Source: Chryseobacterium herbae (GTDB lineage: Bacteria; Bacteroidota; Bacteroidia; Flavobacteriales; Weeksellaceae). Taken from it: 64,000 nucleotides of DNA. Location: NCBI RefSeq assembly GCF_025154075.1, contig NZ_JAOAMU010000002.1, forward strand, positions 752,775 to 816,774, in the 5' to 3' direction. How positions within the stretch are numbered: the first letter of the stretch is position 1; the number at the start of each line of letters is the position of its first letter. The translations under genes were made by a program, and so were the position numbers. Under the pieces are notes generated by a model. The model ran no database searches and was not told the DNA's origin. It saw only the letters and a program-made list of their open reading frames with translations. This document shows, piece after piece, positions 25,123-34,654 of this stretch.

Positions 25123-27651
25123 ATGTCACATAGAGTTTATTTATATAATATCAGTGAACCAGGAGAATCTTCGGCCGATGACACAATGATGATAGAATGG
25201 GGATATGAAATTCCAATTTTTTTACAACCCTTATTAATTGACGGAGCAATCATTGGAGGGAATAATTACAATACCCATACTCCGGGTAATGATTCGGGAT
25301 TATTCTATAACGCTCCCAAAGGAATAGAAAACTTAAAGCGATTTTATAATTTCATTGAAAAGCATCAGGAAGAATTAATTGATGATATTGAAAGTTTTAA
25401 AACAGCCAAAGAAAGCCTTTTTAATTATATTGAAAAGCTTCATCAGCCCTTTTTCAATTTAGATGCCTGGGATGTCTTTAATATGAGTAGTACCAGCCAC
25501 AAACAACAGGCAGAAGAGTGGCTTGAGAATATTAAAAATAATAATGCAGTCATTGATAATGCTATTGATGCAGACAACATTTTTTTACTGAAACTTTCTT
25601 TATTTTCAAAAGATGTTGGAGAAGGATTTGAGGACTTTAGGTCGCTGTTTAATTATTCAAATTATGGCTATGGCTGGGACATTATTGAGCAACCCGAGCC
25701 TGTGGGACCCGAGATTTTTGAGAAAAACAGTCTTTGGGGATTAAGAGATGCAACCGGAAAAATTCTTATTCCTCCTACATATGAAGAGTTTTATGATTTT
25801 AATGATGAAAATATGGCGGTCGTTTTTTTGGATAAAAAGTACGGCTATGTCAGTAAAGATGCTAGCAGAATCATAACACCGCAATTTGATGACGCCTTTG
25901 ATTTTATTGGAGGTTGCGCAAGTGTTATGCGATCTGAAAAATATGGACAGATCAATAAAAAGGGAGATGTAATTATTGATTTTATCTACCAGGATATGGA
26001 TAGTATTAGCTATGAGGGAGAATTTTTCACAGCAAAATTAAACGATAAATGGGGCGTCATAGATCACCATAATAATACGGTACTCCCTTTTGAATATGAA
26101 GAACCTATAGAATCCGGCAACTATGGAGAAACCTATATCACTGCGATAAAAGGAAGAAAAACAAAACTCATTTTCACAAAACAATTTAGATTTTTAGCAG
26201 AATGTGAAAATCGTTTTGTCAAAAGTATACTGGTTCCCAATGAACAGTATTTATATGAAATCGTAAAGAATAAAAAGTCAGATCAAAATCAGCTATTTGA
26301 TGATGATGGAAAATTACTGTTAAGCGGCTATGAAAAAATAGCAAAAAATCTGTTTTACGTTTTTATAATCCGGAAAGAAAAAAAATATGGATTGCTGAAC
26401 TATAAAGGAAATGCTATCCTTGATTTTGAGTATGAAACAATAGAACAGCTTGATGTTGTTTTAAATACTAAAGACCGTGATTTTTGTGCCCATTTGCATG
26501 ATATCTTTTTAAAAGTAAAACGTGCACAAAAATACAGTTTACATCTTGTTGTCAACAATTTCAACAAGCCAATAAGTGATTTTATTTACGATGATATGGT
26601 CTCTTTAAACAACTCTTTCCTTGCTGTTCAAAAGGATGGCTTTTGGGGGATAATTCATGCCTTGGGCGAATTAAAAGTTCCGATGGAATATCACATGATC
26701 TTAAGAGGAAATGATGCTTATTGTTTAAAAGACGATATGGTTTATACTTTTAATGGAAACAATATTGAGGAAGCTAATAAGGCAGATTTGCAAACCTATA
26801 TTTATTCAAATCAAGAACTAGGTTACTATCATTTTGATAGCGGAGTTGCGAGAAGACTTCAGGCTTATATAGATAAAGGCCTCCCGCAGAATGAAATATT
26901 TTATCAAAAGGCCTTGGCACTTTTCGAATTAGACAATGAAACTAGTCTTGCAGAGGCCGTAAATAACTACCAACAGGCAGTAGATTTGGGGCACGCTGGC
27001 GCTATGAACGAATTGGCTATTATCTATGAAGATGCCAGAGGAGAAAATCCTCAATATAAAAATGAGGAACAATCTTTTCAGTTGTTTTTGAAATCAGCGC
27101 AATCAGGATCTAAAACGGCCATGTTAAATGTAGGTTTTTGCTATGCGGAAGGAATGGGAACTCCGGTAGATCAAAAACAAATGCTATACTGGTATACAGA
27201 AGCTTACAAGGCAGGCAATAGGGCTGCAGCCCTTGAACTCGGACATTATTATTTCCATAGTAAGGATGGAAATGAAAACTATGAACTGGCATTGAAATAT
27301 TATTTGAAAGCTGAAAAAACAGGTAAATCTGTAGATATGGAACTTGGCTGGCTGTATGATTATTTTGATTATACAGATCAAGCATTGCCTTATTTGTTAA
27401 AAGCAGCCATTGATGATGATCAGGGGTATGCTATCTGGCAATTAGGCGTCTATGCAGAATCCGGAACAGAAATGGAAATTAATATACCACTTGCTATTAA
27501 GCGTTTCGAGGAAGCTGCCCACATGAATTATAGCGAAGCTTTTCTAAACCTACATAAAATCTATAAGAATCACAAAGACTTTGAAGATAAGGTACTAGCA
27601 GATAAGTACGCTATTAAAGCTATAGCAGCAGGTTTGAAAATAGAAGAATAG
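25123..27651 (+). CDS. WG-repeat and Sel1-repeat protein
   Basis: 842 aa without a signal peptide. Residues ~1-190 are a separate globular domain (M-S-H-R-V-Y-L-Y-N). Residues ~205-560 hold WG-type repeats (N-S-L-W-G-L-R-D, K-Y-G-Y-V-S-K, K-W-G-V-I-D, K-Y-G-L-L-N, F-W-G-I-I-H). Residues ~600-840 hold Sel1-like TPRs (A-x-x-x-L-A/G-x-x-Y/C-x-x-G). The protein is therefore a cytoplasmic scaffold for protein-protein contacts. In Bacteroidota such proteins are frequent near polymorphic toxin or type VI loci, but no effector is visible here. Confidence 0.82.
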   Translation: MSHRVYLYNISEPGESSADDTMMIEWGYEIPIFLQPLLIDGAIIGGNNYNTHTPGNDSGLFYNAPKGIENLKRFYNFIEKHQEELIDDIESFKTAKESLFNYIEKLHQPFFNLDAWDVFNMSSTSHKQQAEEWLENIKNNNAVIDNAIDADNIFLLKLSLFSKDVGEGFEDFRSLFNYSNYGYGWDIIEQPEPVGPEIFEKNSLWGLRDATGKILIPPTYEEFYDFNDENMAVVFLDKKYGYVSKDASRIITPQFDDAFDFIGGCASVMRSEKYGQINKKGDVIIDFIYQDMDSISYEGEFFTAKLNDKWGVIDHHNNTVLPFEYEEPIESGNYGETYITAIKGRKTKLIFTKQFRFLAECENRFVKSILVPNEQYLYEIVKNKKSDQNQLFDDDGKLLLSGYEKIAKNLFYVFIIRKEKKYGLLNYKGNAILDFEYETIEQLDVVLNTKDRDFCAHLHDIFLKVKRAQKYSLHLVVNNFNKPISDFIYDDMVSLNNSFLAVQKDGFWGIIHALGELKVPMEYHMILRGNDAYCLKDDMVYTFNGNNIEEANKADLQTYIYSNQELGYYHFDSGVARRLQAYIDKGLPQNEIFYQKALALFELDNETSLAEAVNNYQQAVDLGHAGAMNELAIIYEDARGENPQYKNEEQSFQLFLKSAQSGSKTAMLNVGFCYAEGMGTPVDQKQMLYWYTEAYKAGNRAAALELGHYYFHSKDGNENYELALKYYLKAEKTGKSVDMELGWLYDYFDYTDQALPYLLKAAIDDDQGYAIWQLGVYAESGTEMEINIPLAIKRFEEAAHMNYSEAFLNLHKIYKNHKDFEDKVLADKYAIKAIAAGLKIEE

Positions 27652-27697
27652 ATCTTACCTGATAAGCTTTTTAAAAGAATTAATAATAAAAAAACAA

Positions 27698-28006
27698 ATG
27701 AGTTTGAATTTCACCGGACCTTATATAATGATTACTTTACTATTGAGTACAGCATTCTTTTTTTTGGGCTTAACAGGCTTCACAAATCCTCAGTTGTTTA
27801 AAAGAAAGAATTCATTGAAAGTACCTAATAAATTCGTTTTATTATTGATTTTCTTCCTGATTTCAATTGGTTTTCTTATAACAGCAGTAGGCTTATTCGC
27901 AACACAAATTCATAAACGTAAATTCGCAGACTATGAGAATAAACATCAGCAAAGGTTTTTCATAATAAATCCAATATGTTATAGCAACTTTGTTGCCTTA
28001 AATTGA
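27698..28006 (+). CDS. Small two-TM membrane protein
   Basis: 102 aa with two hydrophobic helices (about 8-25 and 46-67) separated by a basic loop (K-R-K-N-S-L-K), then a polar tail. Unrecognised. Same strand as its neighbours with 46- and 42-base gaps. Confidence 0.6.
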   Translation: MSLNFTGPYIMITLLLSTAFFFLGLTGFTNPQLFKRKNSLKVPNKFVLLLIFFLISIGFLITAVGLFATQIHKRKFADYENKHQQRFFIINPICYSNFVALN

Positions 28007-28048
28007 TTAAAAGTATGTTTTAAACAGAATGATATAATTAAATTATTA

Positions 28049-28774
28049 ATGGACAAAAAATATGGTCTACCGCCTTTTAAAGCTTGTCAGTCCAAACCCA
28101 ATATAGTGGCTAAAGGAATTATTATTTCTTTTTTTATAGGGCTTAGTTTACTTAGTGTTATCTTCTTAGGATGCTCCATAACCTGGCTCCTAACACCGGA
28201 TAATGATGAGACAATACTTATAAAGATCGTTATTGTTTTAATGCTGCTGGTCTTAACGGGGTTACCCATTTTCCTTTCTTTTTATTTTTGGAAACCTTCA
28301 GGCTATACAGGGATCATCGTTGACGAAACCGGAATTACACATTATTACAGGGATAAGAAACATATTGTGAAGCAACTGCCCTGGAGTATCTTCTTAAAGA
28401 ATCCAGATGAAGAATCTGGACAAGCCGTGTATGACATTAATGAACTTAGTCACTCCTCAACAGGGAAAGCGCTGCAATGGTGGGAAGTAAAAGACGGAAA
28501 TACCGATAAACAATCATACTCTTTTGTGGGTGAAAATCATTTTTTTCTGAACCGTTTCTCCTTGGTTTCCACTTTTTTATTAGGCATTGCTCATTTCAGA
28601 CCTGATCTAAACGTAAATCCAAATGTTTTCAGCGAGTTCTATATTGACTCAAATGAATATGTTTTTCAAAAAAAAAAATATATCAAGGACATTATTATGG
28701 GGCTGCTTATTCTTGTTGTCATTGCAGTCATCATATACTTTGGAGTGTTATTATCTTTTGAAAAACATAATTAA
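28049..28774 (+). CDS. Hypothetical three-TM membrane protein
   Basis: 241 aa: two helices at about 21-45 and 57-81, a ~130-residue soluble domain, and a C-terminal helix (about 213-233). The soluble part includes G-I-I-V-D-E-T-G-I-T-x-Y-Y, which resembles a PH-like membrane-proximal domain, but I cannot be sure. Probably co-expressed with the small membrane protein before it. Confidence 0.65.
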   Translation: MDKKYGLPPFKACQSKPNIVAKGIIISFFIGLSLLSVIFLGCSITWLLTPDNDETILIKIVIVLMLLVLTGLPIFLSFYFWKPSGYTGIIVDETGITHYYRDKKHIVKQLPWSIFLKNPDEESGQAVYDINELSHSSTGKALQWWEVKDGNTDKQSYSFVGENHFFLNRFSLVSTFLLGIAHFRPDLNVNPNVFSEFYIDSNEYVFQKKKYIKDIIMGLLILVVIAVIIYFGVLLSFEKHN

Positions 28775-28871
28775 AAAATTATCTAATCAGATCTGATTGG
28801 TTAAATTATTTAAGTACCTACGTAAGAATTGGTAATTGAATTAGAATAGAAATACTACTAAATTTAAAAAG

Positions 28872-29432
28872 ATGAATAAATTTTTAATAACAACTGTGAT
28901 TATGGCACTAGGAACAGTTACTCAGGCTCATGCACAGAAAAAGAATACAGGTAATAAGGTGGCCGTTGAGCAAAATGCCGTAAAACAATCTAAAGATATT
29001 GAAAAAGCAAAAAACTGGATCATTCATGTCGTTGCCAGTACGCTCAATAAGGCCAATGGCCTGGCAGAAAATACCAATGAAGAAGCCGAGGGTAAGCATA
29101 AAGAAATTTATACTGACAAATATATGGCTTATAAGAATGATGCTATAGAGGTGGGAATGGACTGGAAAATGACCTTGAAAGAGTTTAAGAAGAAATGGGC
29201 TAAAGATTTTAACTGTGAATATGCAGGTATTGGTACAGGTTATCTGGTCTCGAACGGTGAGTACGGGTTTATAGAAGTGACCCGTTGTGTTTTCAAGAAA
29301 AAAATAGGAAATTCTTATCTGTTTGAAACAGTAATTACAGATACAGATGCTAAGATTGATTATAAAAGAGAGATTAGAATAGTTCCTTCCGGAAATGCTT
29401 TTTTAATTGAAGATGTACTCGAATATAAGTAA
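28872..29432 (+). CDS. Hypothetical secreted protein
   Basis: 186 aa with a signal peptide (A-H-A-Q, ~22). The mature part starts with a charged helix and ends in a beta-rich half with three Cys in total. It resembles small periplasmic proteins of about 160 residues but matches no family I know. Four bases separate it from the next gene. Confidence 0.7.
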   Translation: MNKFLITTVIMALGTVTQAHAQKKNTGNKVAVEQNAVKQSKDIEKAKNWIIHVVASTLNKANGLAENTNEEAEGKHKEIYTDKYMAYKNDAIEVGMDWKMTLKEFKKKWAKDFNCEYAGIGTGYLVSNGEYGFIEVTRCVFKKKIGNSYLFETVITDTDAKIDYKREIRIVPSGNAFLIEDVLEYK

Positions 29433-29436
29433 CCGT

Positions 29437-29907
29437 ATGGATTCTCAAATAAAGAATAGAAATTTAAAGTATCTAGGAATAACTTGTTTTATCTTCAGCT
29501 TGCTGCTACCCGTTCCTATTCCTTTATACGATGAAGGGAGTATCAGTTTTGATGATGCTGGAATTTGGTACCTTTTATTGGGTTGGAGTGAGGCTTTTAG
29601 CTGGGAAGGTATCAGTTGGTGGGCAAATGTTTTCCTTTTATTATCATGGTTTAAGAGAAGAAATCTTAAATTATCTTTGATATTTATTTCTATCGCCGTA
29701 TTTCTAGCTTTAATCTTTATGGTGAACGCACACGCTTTTCAGGCAAACATGGGAATTGTAGGAGGTGGAGGAGGTTCAGTGGAAATAATAAGAATGTTTC
29801 CCGGCATTGGCTATGCTTTTTGGTTGGGAAGCTTAATTCTTTTCTTGTTAAAGTCCCGGGAAAAGTTTTTAAGAAACCGGGATATTGACCAGTCAACGGA
29901 TCAGTAA
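29437..29907 (+). CDS. Hypothetical four-TM membrane protein
   Basis: 156 aa from the ATG at 29437, chosen because it lies four bases after the previous stop; an in-frame ATG 30 bases upstream overlaps the previous gene. About four hydrophobic helices, a poly-Gly turn (G-G-G-G-G-S) before the last, and many Trp residues around W-x-W-L-L-G-W-S-E-A-F-S-W. Unrecognised; likely in the same transcript as the secreted protein before it. Confidence 0.65.
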   Translation: MDSQIKNRNLKYLGITCFIFSLLLPVPIPLYDEGSISFDDAGIWYLLLGWSEAFSWEGISWWANVFLLLSWFKRRNLKLSLIFISIAVFLALIFMVNAHAFQANMGIVGGGGGSVEIIRMFPGIGYAFWLGSLILFLLKSREKFLRNRDIDQSTDQ

Positions 29908-30004
29908 TTTTCATTTGATCCTAACTGGTTTTTGAGTGAAAACCCTTCTTTAATTTTAAACTATTATAATTGAAAATTCATCCAGATCGATTTAATATAT
30001 AGAA

Positions 30005-30038
30005 TAAAAAATAGGACTATGAGAAATATAGTCCTATT
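30005..30038 (-). terminator. Terminator of the metallopeptidase gene
   Basis: An 11-bp stem (AATAGGACTAT / ATAGTCCTATT) with a 7-base loop; on the minus strand a run of T follows. It lies about 45 bases after the stop of the minus-strand metallopeptidase gene. Confidence 0.7.
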
Positions 30039-30083
30039 AACTAAAAAATGATAAAGTTTGAGATGAAATTATAAGAATAAATT

Positions 30084-33011
30084 CTAATTTTTAATAAATT
30101 TCTTTGTGATGAGACCTATTTGTAGTATATATATTCCTTTTATAAGATGATTTACGTTTACCGCACCTCTCTCAAGTTTCCCTGAAGTTATTAATTTTCC
30201 ACCCATATCCAGGATTTTGTATTCTTCTGATGTTGTATTTGAAACATTCAGGATATCTTTTACAGGATTAGGGAAAACTTTAAAATCAGTCAGTACATCA
30301 TTGGTGCTGAGTAAATCTCCTTTGGCTGCAGAGCCAATATTAAGCGTGTAGTCTTCTACTTGCCCATAAGTATAAGTTCCACAAGATGATGAAGGAAGAG
30401 AACTATATTTCAGCATTACTCTCATTCTTGTTGAGCCTGATGCTGCGGAAGCTGGAATTGTAATACTTCCCGTGGCTGGAGTTGTTTTGGATCCTGTTTT
30501 AGACCATGCTAATTCTCCACTATCAGTAAAATCGCCATCTTGGTTATAATCAATATACACTGCATATGCTTCGTTATAAATTGTTGAAGTCCAGGAAGGT
30601 GTTATAGAAACTGGATAAGTATTGCCTTTTATGACAGCAGTTGAAACAGACGTGAAGTCTTCATATCCTGCTGTTCCTGTAGAGCTATTATTTATTGTTC
30701 CGAATTTTACATTCCCAATTCTTTCATCTGAGGTATCCATTGCAGATGCGGAACAGTAAGTCACACTAGGCCCTGTAAGAGTAGTTACACTCACAGAATT
30801 ACTGGAAACAGAAATATTTCCTGCTGCATCTTTTGCTTTAACCGTAAAGCTATAAGTGGTAGATGGGCTTAAGCTTGTTGCGGTATAAGAAGTGGAAGCT
30901 GTAGAACCTATTAACGATAATCCCTGATATACATCATATCCTGTAACTGCTATATTATCTGTAGCACCGTTCCATGATAAATTAGTGCTTGTAGAAGTGG
31001 TTCCTGAAGCTGCAAGAACCGGTGCCGTAGGAGCTATTGTGTCGTTTCCTGCCGGTACTGCATTTACATTGATATTGGCATTGTTTATATCAAAAAATAT
31101 ATGATTGGAACCCTTGACCATAAGTCTTCCTTTTGTGGTGGTAACGTTGGGAATGGTTACCGCCTGAGATCCATCATTTGGAGTTGTGGCCAATAGGGTA
31201 GTCCATGTATTTCCACTGTCTGCAGACCAAAGAATATCTACATTGGCAGCATTCACGCCATTGGCTGTAGTTCCTGCTATATCCCACGTTACAGTTTGAG
31301 CGCTGTTACCTACATAGTTGGTTACAGCATTTTGTGAAGAAACGGTGAATGGTCCTGCCGTTCCATTTACAGTGATTACGTTGTCATCTGAATTATTTGC
31401 CGATCCTCCAGCCCTGTTATCACGAACTGTGAATCTGAAATTTAATGCTCTTGCAACATTAGATAATGCTTCAACAGTAATTTCTGAGCCTGCAGTAGTA
31501 GTTGCACCTGCCAGAACGGTTTCCATTCTAGGAAAATATCTTATAGGTGAAGTGGTTGGTGTCCATGATCTGAAAGTAGGACCGGAGGTCTTTGTTGCAC
31601 TTGCTGCAGAGTTGGCACCGGTTTGTGAGGATGAAGCAGCATCCATCTGTTCCCAGATATATGTTAAAGCGTCGCCGTTTGCATCTGCCCCTTGTCCTGT
31701 CAGCATGAATGGAGTGCCTTTGGGAATAGTATAGTCTAGACCTGCATTAGCAGTTGGAATTGTATTACCGGTATTTGTATTTACTGAGCAAAATTTATTT
31801 TTAATATTATTCGTAACCTGTTGAATGCTTACCGCATGAAAAAATGCATCTGAGTGTGGCTGTACATCCTGAGAAGTAATTCCTGCGTAGCCCATAATGG
31901 TAGATCCTGAACCAGTTTCCATATTCACACTATATGGTTCTATATTATGAGAGAATGTATGGTTTCCACCAAACTGATGACCCATTTCATGAGCTACAAA
32001 GTCAATATCAAAATTATCACCTGAAGGAATCGCATCTATAGGAGAAGTGAAGCCACTCCCTTTGGATCCATTTTCACAGACACATCCAATGCACCCTGCA
32101 CTTCCACCACCTCCGGTAGCTCCAAACAAGTGGCCAATATCATAATTGGCTTCACCGATTACAGAAGTTAACGTGTTTTGAAGTTGATTACTCCAGCTAA
32201 GCATTGAAGAAGCCGCAGAATAGGGATCCGTTGAAGCATTGGTGTAAATTACATCTTCGTTATTTGCAATCAAAACCATTCTTGCCGCAAAATCTTTTTC
32301 AAAAACACCGTTCACACGGGTCATTGTGTTATTCATTGCTGCTAAAGCGTTGGCCTTTGTTCCTCCAAAGTAAGTAGTGTATTCTCCGGTACAGGAAAGG
32401 GCGAGCCTGAATGTTCTTAATACAGCATCATCAGCGTTGGGTCTGGCTGTAGAAGTGTTGGCGACTCCTTTTTGAGCGACATCAAGTACTGTACATTCAA
32501 ATGCACTCAGGTTGTTTTTTTTGTCCGCTTTTTTATACACTACATAAGCCGATAAGTCCTTAGCGAAAGGTTCAATAAAAACAGCAGATTTATCTCCATA
32601 AATCTCCATGGATGAAAGCCCTAATGGAGAAATACTAAAGTAAACAGTTGAATTGGGATCTTCCAGACCTTCACCCACATAAGACCTGATATCCGGATAT
32701 TTAGCGGCAAGTTGAGGATCAAAGTTTGAGTTTTCTTTTACTTTAAAGTTTTCTATTTTTCCTTCGGAATTAGGAAATGAAATAATGAGTTCCGATTTTT
32801 CACCGGCTGCCAGTCTTTTTGGAGCCTTGGAAAGTACATTTTTTAATCCGATAATATCTAATGTGTAGATTTTCGGATTGGCAATACTCATTTTGTTCTC
32901 AAAAATGTCTGTTGATGTTTTTTGTGAACTTTGCGACCAAAGATTATTAGTCTGTGCGAAAGAGATACCCGAAATGAGCAGCATCCCAATCACTGATAGG
33001 TTTTTTTTCAT
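30084..33011 (-). CDS. Secreted reprolysin-like zinc metallopeptidase with FnIII, GEVED and T9SS domains
   Basis: 975 aa with a signal peptide (S-F-A-Q, 20). A propeptide-like N-terminal ~190 residues precedes the catalytic domain; the zinc site H-E-M-G-H-Q-F-G-G-N-H is at 341-351 with a Met-turn-like M-G-Y-A ~25 residues later. Further on come beta-sandwich modules, one fibronectin III (~660-745), a GEVED domain (~750-895, ending Y-G-Q-V-E-D-Y-T) and a type A T9SS sorting tail. Exported by the type IX system and probably digests extracellular protein. Same strand as the esterase gene upstream. Confidence 0.93.
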   Translation of the reverse strand: MKKNLSVIGMLLISGISFAQTNNLWSQSSQKTSTDIFENKMSIANPKIYTLDIIGLKNVLSKAPKRLAAGEKSELIISFPNSEGKIENFKVKENSNFDPQLAAKYPDIRSYVGEGLEDPNSTVYFSISPLGLSSMEIYGDKSAVFIEPFAKDLSAYVVYKKADKKNNLSAFECTVLDVAQKGVANTSTARPNADDAVLRTFRLALSCTGEYTTYFGGTKANALAAMNNTMTRVNGVFEKDFAARMVLIANNEDVIYTNASTDPYSAASSMLSWSNQLQNTLTSVIGEANYDIGHLFGATGGGGSAGCIGCVCENGSKGSGFTSPIDAIPSGDNFDIDFVAHEMGHQFGGNHTFSHNIEPYSVNMETGSGSTIMGYAGITSQDVQPHSDAFFHAVSIQQVTNNIKNKFCSVNTNTGNTIPTANAGLDYTIPKGTPFMLTGQGADANGDALTYIWEQMDAASSSQTGANSAASATKTSGPTFRSWTPTTSPIRYFPRMETVLAGATTTAGSEITVEALSNVARALNFRFTVRDNRAGGSANNSDDNVITVNGTAGPFTVSSQNAVTNYVGNSAQTVTWDIAGTTANGVNAANVDILWSADSGNTWTTLLATTPNDGSQAVTIPNVTTTKGRLMVKGSNHIFFDINNANINVNAVPAGNDTIAPTAPVLAASGTTSTSTNLSWNGATDNIAVTGYDVYQGLSLIGSTASTSYTATSLSPSTTYSFTVKAKDAAGNISVSSNSVSVTTLTGPSVTYCSASAMDTSDERIGNVKFGTINNSSTGTAGYEDFTSVSTAVIKGNTYPVSITPSWTSTIYNEAYAVYIDYNQDGDFTDSGELAWSKTGSKTTPATGSITIPASAASGSTRMRVMLKYSSLPSSSCGTYTYGQVEDYTLNIGSAAKGDLLSTNDVLTDFKVFPNPVKDILNVSNTTSEEYKILDMGGKLITSGKLERGAVNVNHLIKGIYILQIGLITKKFIKN

Positions 33012-33067
33012 ATACTAAATAATTTAAAAAGGTGATTGATAGAATTTCAATAGATACAGGTGAGGAT

Positions 33068-34237
33068 CTATTTGACGATTAGCTTTTTATGAATGGTGTC
33101 CGTACCGTTTCCTGTTTTGACAGTTACCAGATAAACACCGCTTGTCAATGCATTTTCTCTTAGGTTCAATCTGTATTTTCTGTCGACGGGCTTAAAAGTC
33201 TTGGACAATACTGTTTTTCCTGTTAGGTCGTTGATTATTATTTCTGTGGCAGAACCAAAGTTCGGGTTGTTTGATGAGAAATTAAATTCTACATAATCAG
33301 TAGCAGGATTGGGTGCCATTGAAAAATCAACACTTGCGGAGGTTTCATTTATAGATAATGTACTGCTGTTCCGGGTGAAAAACTCCCATATTTTTTGAGT
33401 GTAGGAAATGTCGTTTTGTGAACTAAGCCATGTATGACCTGCATTGTTTACTTTAAAAAGCTCTATAACAGAATTATTAACGGTACTTGTATACTTGTAA
33501 TGATCTACACTGTATCCATCATTAGCCGTATCTGGAAGTAGGGTATGCACAGGAGTGCTTACTGATTGATTATTGGTTTTCCAATAGCTGATCATAGTAT
33601 CTACAGAACTCCCATAGTTGTTGGTTGTGTATCCAATTGTGTTGTCAGCTGTACCGTGGAAATGGGCAATGGAAACAGGTCGTCCAGGGGTTCCTGCCGC
33701 AACCGGAAGTATAGCGTTTCCAAAGGTTCCTGCGACAGAAGCAAATACCTTTATTTTATCATTTAAAACAAGGGCTAAACGTTCCGTCATAAAACCACCC
33801 ATAGAAAAACCGCAGGCAAAAACCTTATTGGGATTAATACTGTAATTTTGCTTTACCTTATCAATAAGTGAGCTCAGAAATCCTATATCATCAACATTTG
33901 CATTAGGAGTATATAAACTTAATCCGGCACCGGAGTTCCATGAGGTACCTGCGAACGGGTCAGCTATTGCCTGGGGACAAACGACAATGATATTGTTTGT
34001 TTCTGCCAGAACATCAAATCCTATGTTTCTAAAATTGGTCATATTATCCCCGAGTCCATGTAAAGTTAGGACCAAAGAGGCTGGATTCTGAGGATTATAA
34101 TTGGAAGGGACATATATTGAGTATTCTCTCAAACCTGAAGAATGCTGCAACGTTGCAGTTTGCCATTGCTGGCTATAAAGGTTTGCAGATAAGAATAAAA
34201 CTAAAAATAGCAGTAGACCAGTAGATTTGTTTTTCAT
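33068..34237 (-). CDS. Secreted alpha/beta-hydrolase esterase (PHB-depolymerase/LpqC type) with T9SS tail
   Basis: 389 aa with a signal peptide (L-Y-S-Q, ~23). An alpha/beta-hydrolase of the esterase-PHB family: oxyanion L-H-G-L-G-D, nucleophile elbow G-F-S-M-G (Ser145), H-G-T-A-D (Asp198) and N-A-G-H-T-W (His268). The last ~75 residues are a T9SS type A tail. Likely an extracellular carbohydrate or polyester esterase. It lies 57 bases upstream of the metallopeptidase on the same strand, and both use type IX export. Confidence 0.88.
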   Translation of the reverse strand: MKNKSTGLLLFLVLFLSANLYSQQWQTATLQHSSGLREYSIYVPSNYNPQNPASLVLTLHGLGDNMTNFRNIGFDVLAETNNIIVVCPQAIADPFAGTSWNSGAGLSLYTPNANVDDIGFLSSLIDKVKQNYSINPNKVFACGFSMGGFMTERLALVLNDKIKVFASVAGTFGNAILPVAAGTPGRPVSIAHFHGTADNTIGYTTNNYGSSVDTMISYWKTNNQSVSTPVHTLLPDTANDGYSVDHYKYTSTVNNSVIELFKVNNAGHTWLSSQNDISYTQKIWEFFTRNSSTLSINETSASVDFSMAPNPATDYVEFNFSSNNPNFGSATEIIINDLTGKTVLSKTFKPVDRKYRLNLRENALTSGVYLVTVKTGNGTDTIHKKLIVK

Positions 34238-34654
34238 TTTATAATTTTTTAAAAGATTTTAAATTAAGATTAAACGATATATTAAATGATTATTACTTAT
34301 AGAGAGATAATTTTTAGGCTTTGAAATCAAAATTTTCTTTTGATATTATTCTATTCTTATGAAATCAAAACTAGTCTATTGTTTCTCTTGTTATAACCGA
34401 TATTTTTATTTTACAAAACATACAGTATTAAATACGTATATAGATTTTTCTCCTACATGAATGCTTTTTCTACTTTACAATATCTTTTAATATTGAGTTT
34501 TTTTTTAGTTTTATTTCACCAGATTTATTTTATAAACATTTATCTATTAATGAGTGTTTCATTATTATTAATGCAGTATTAGAAATATTATTAAAGTTTT
34601 TTATCTACTTTGATAATAGATTTAATATTTTAGCTTGCTAAAATTCGGTTTGTA
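34238..34654. other. AT-rich divergent intergenic region
   Basis: Very AT-rich gap between the divergent esterase and TPR-HTH genes. It must hold both promoters. I see no gene, repeat or strong hairpin. Confidence 0.5.

Noticed and set aside
31318..31734. 138-aa open frame on the plus strand
   Set aside because: Antisense to the metallopeptidase gene; composition reflects the complementary codons of beta-sandwich domains.
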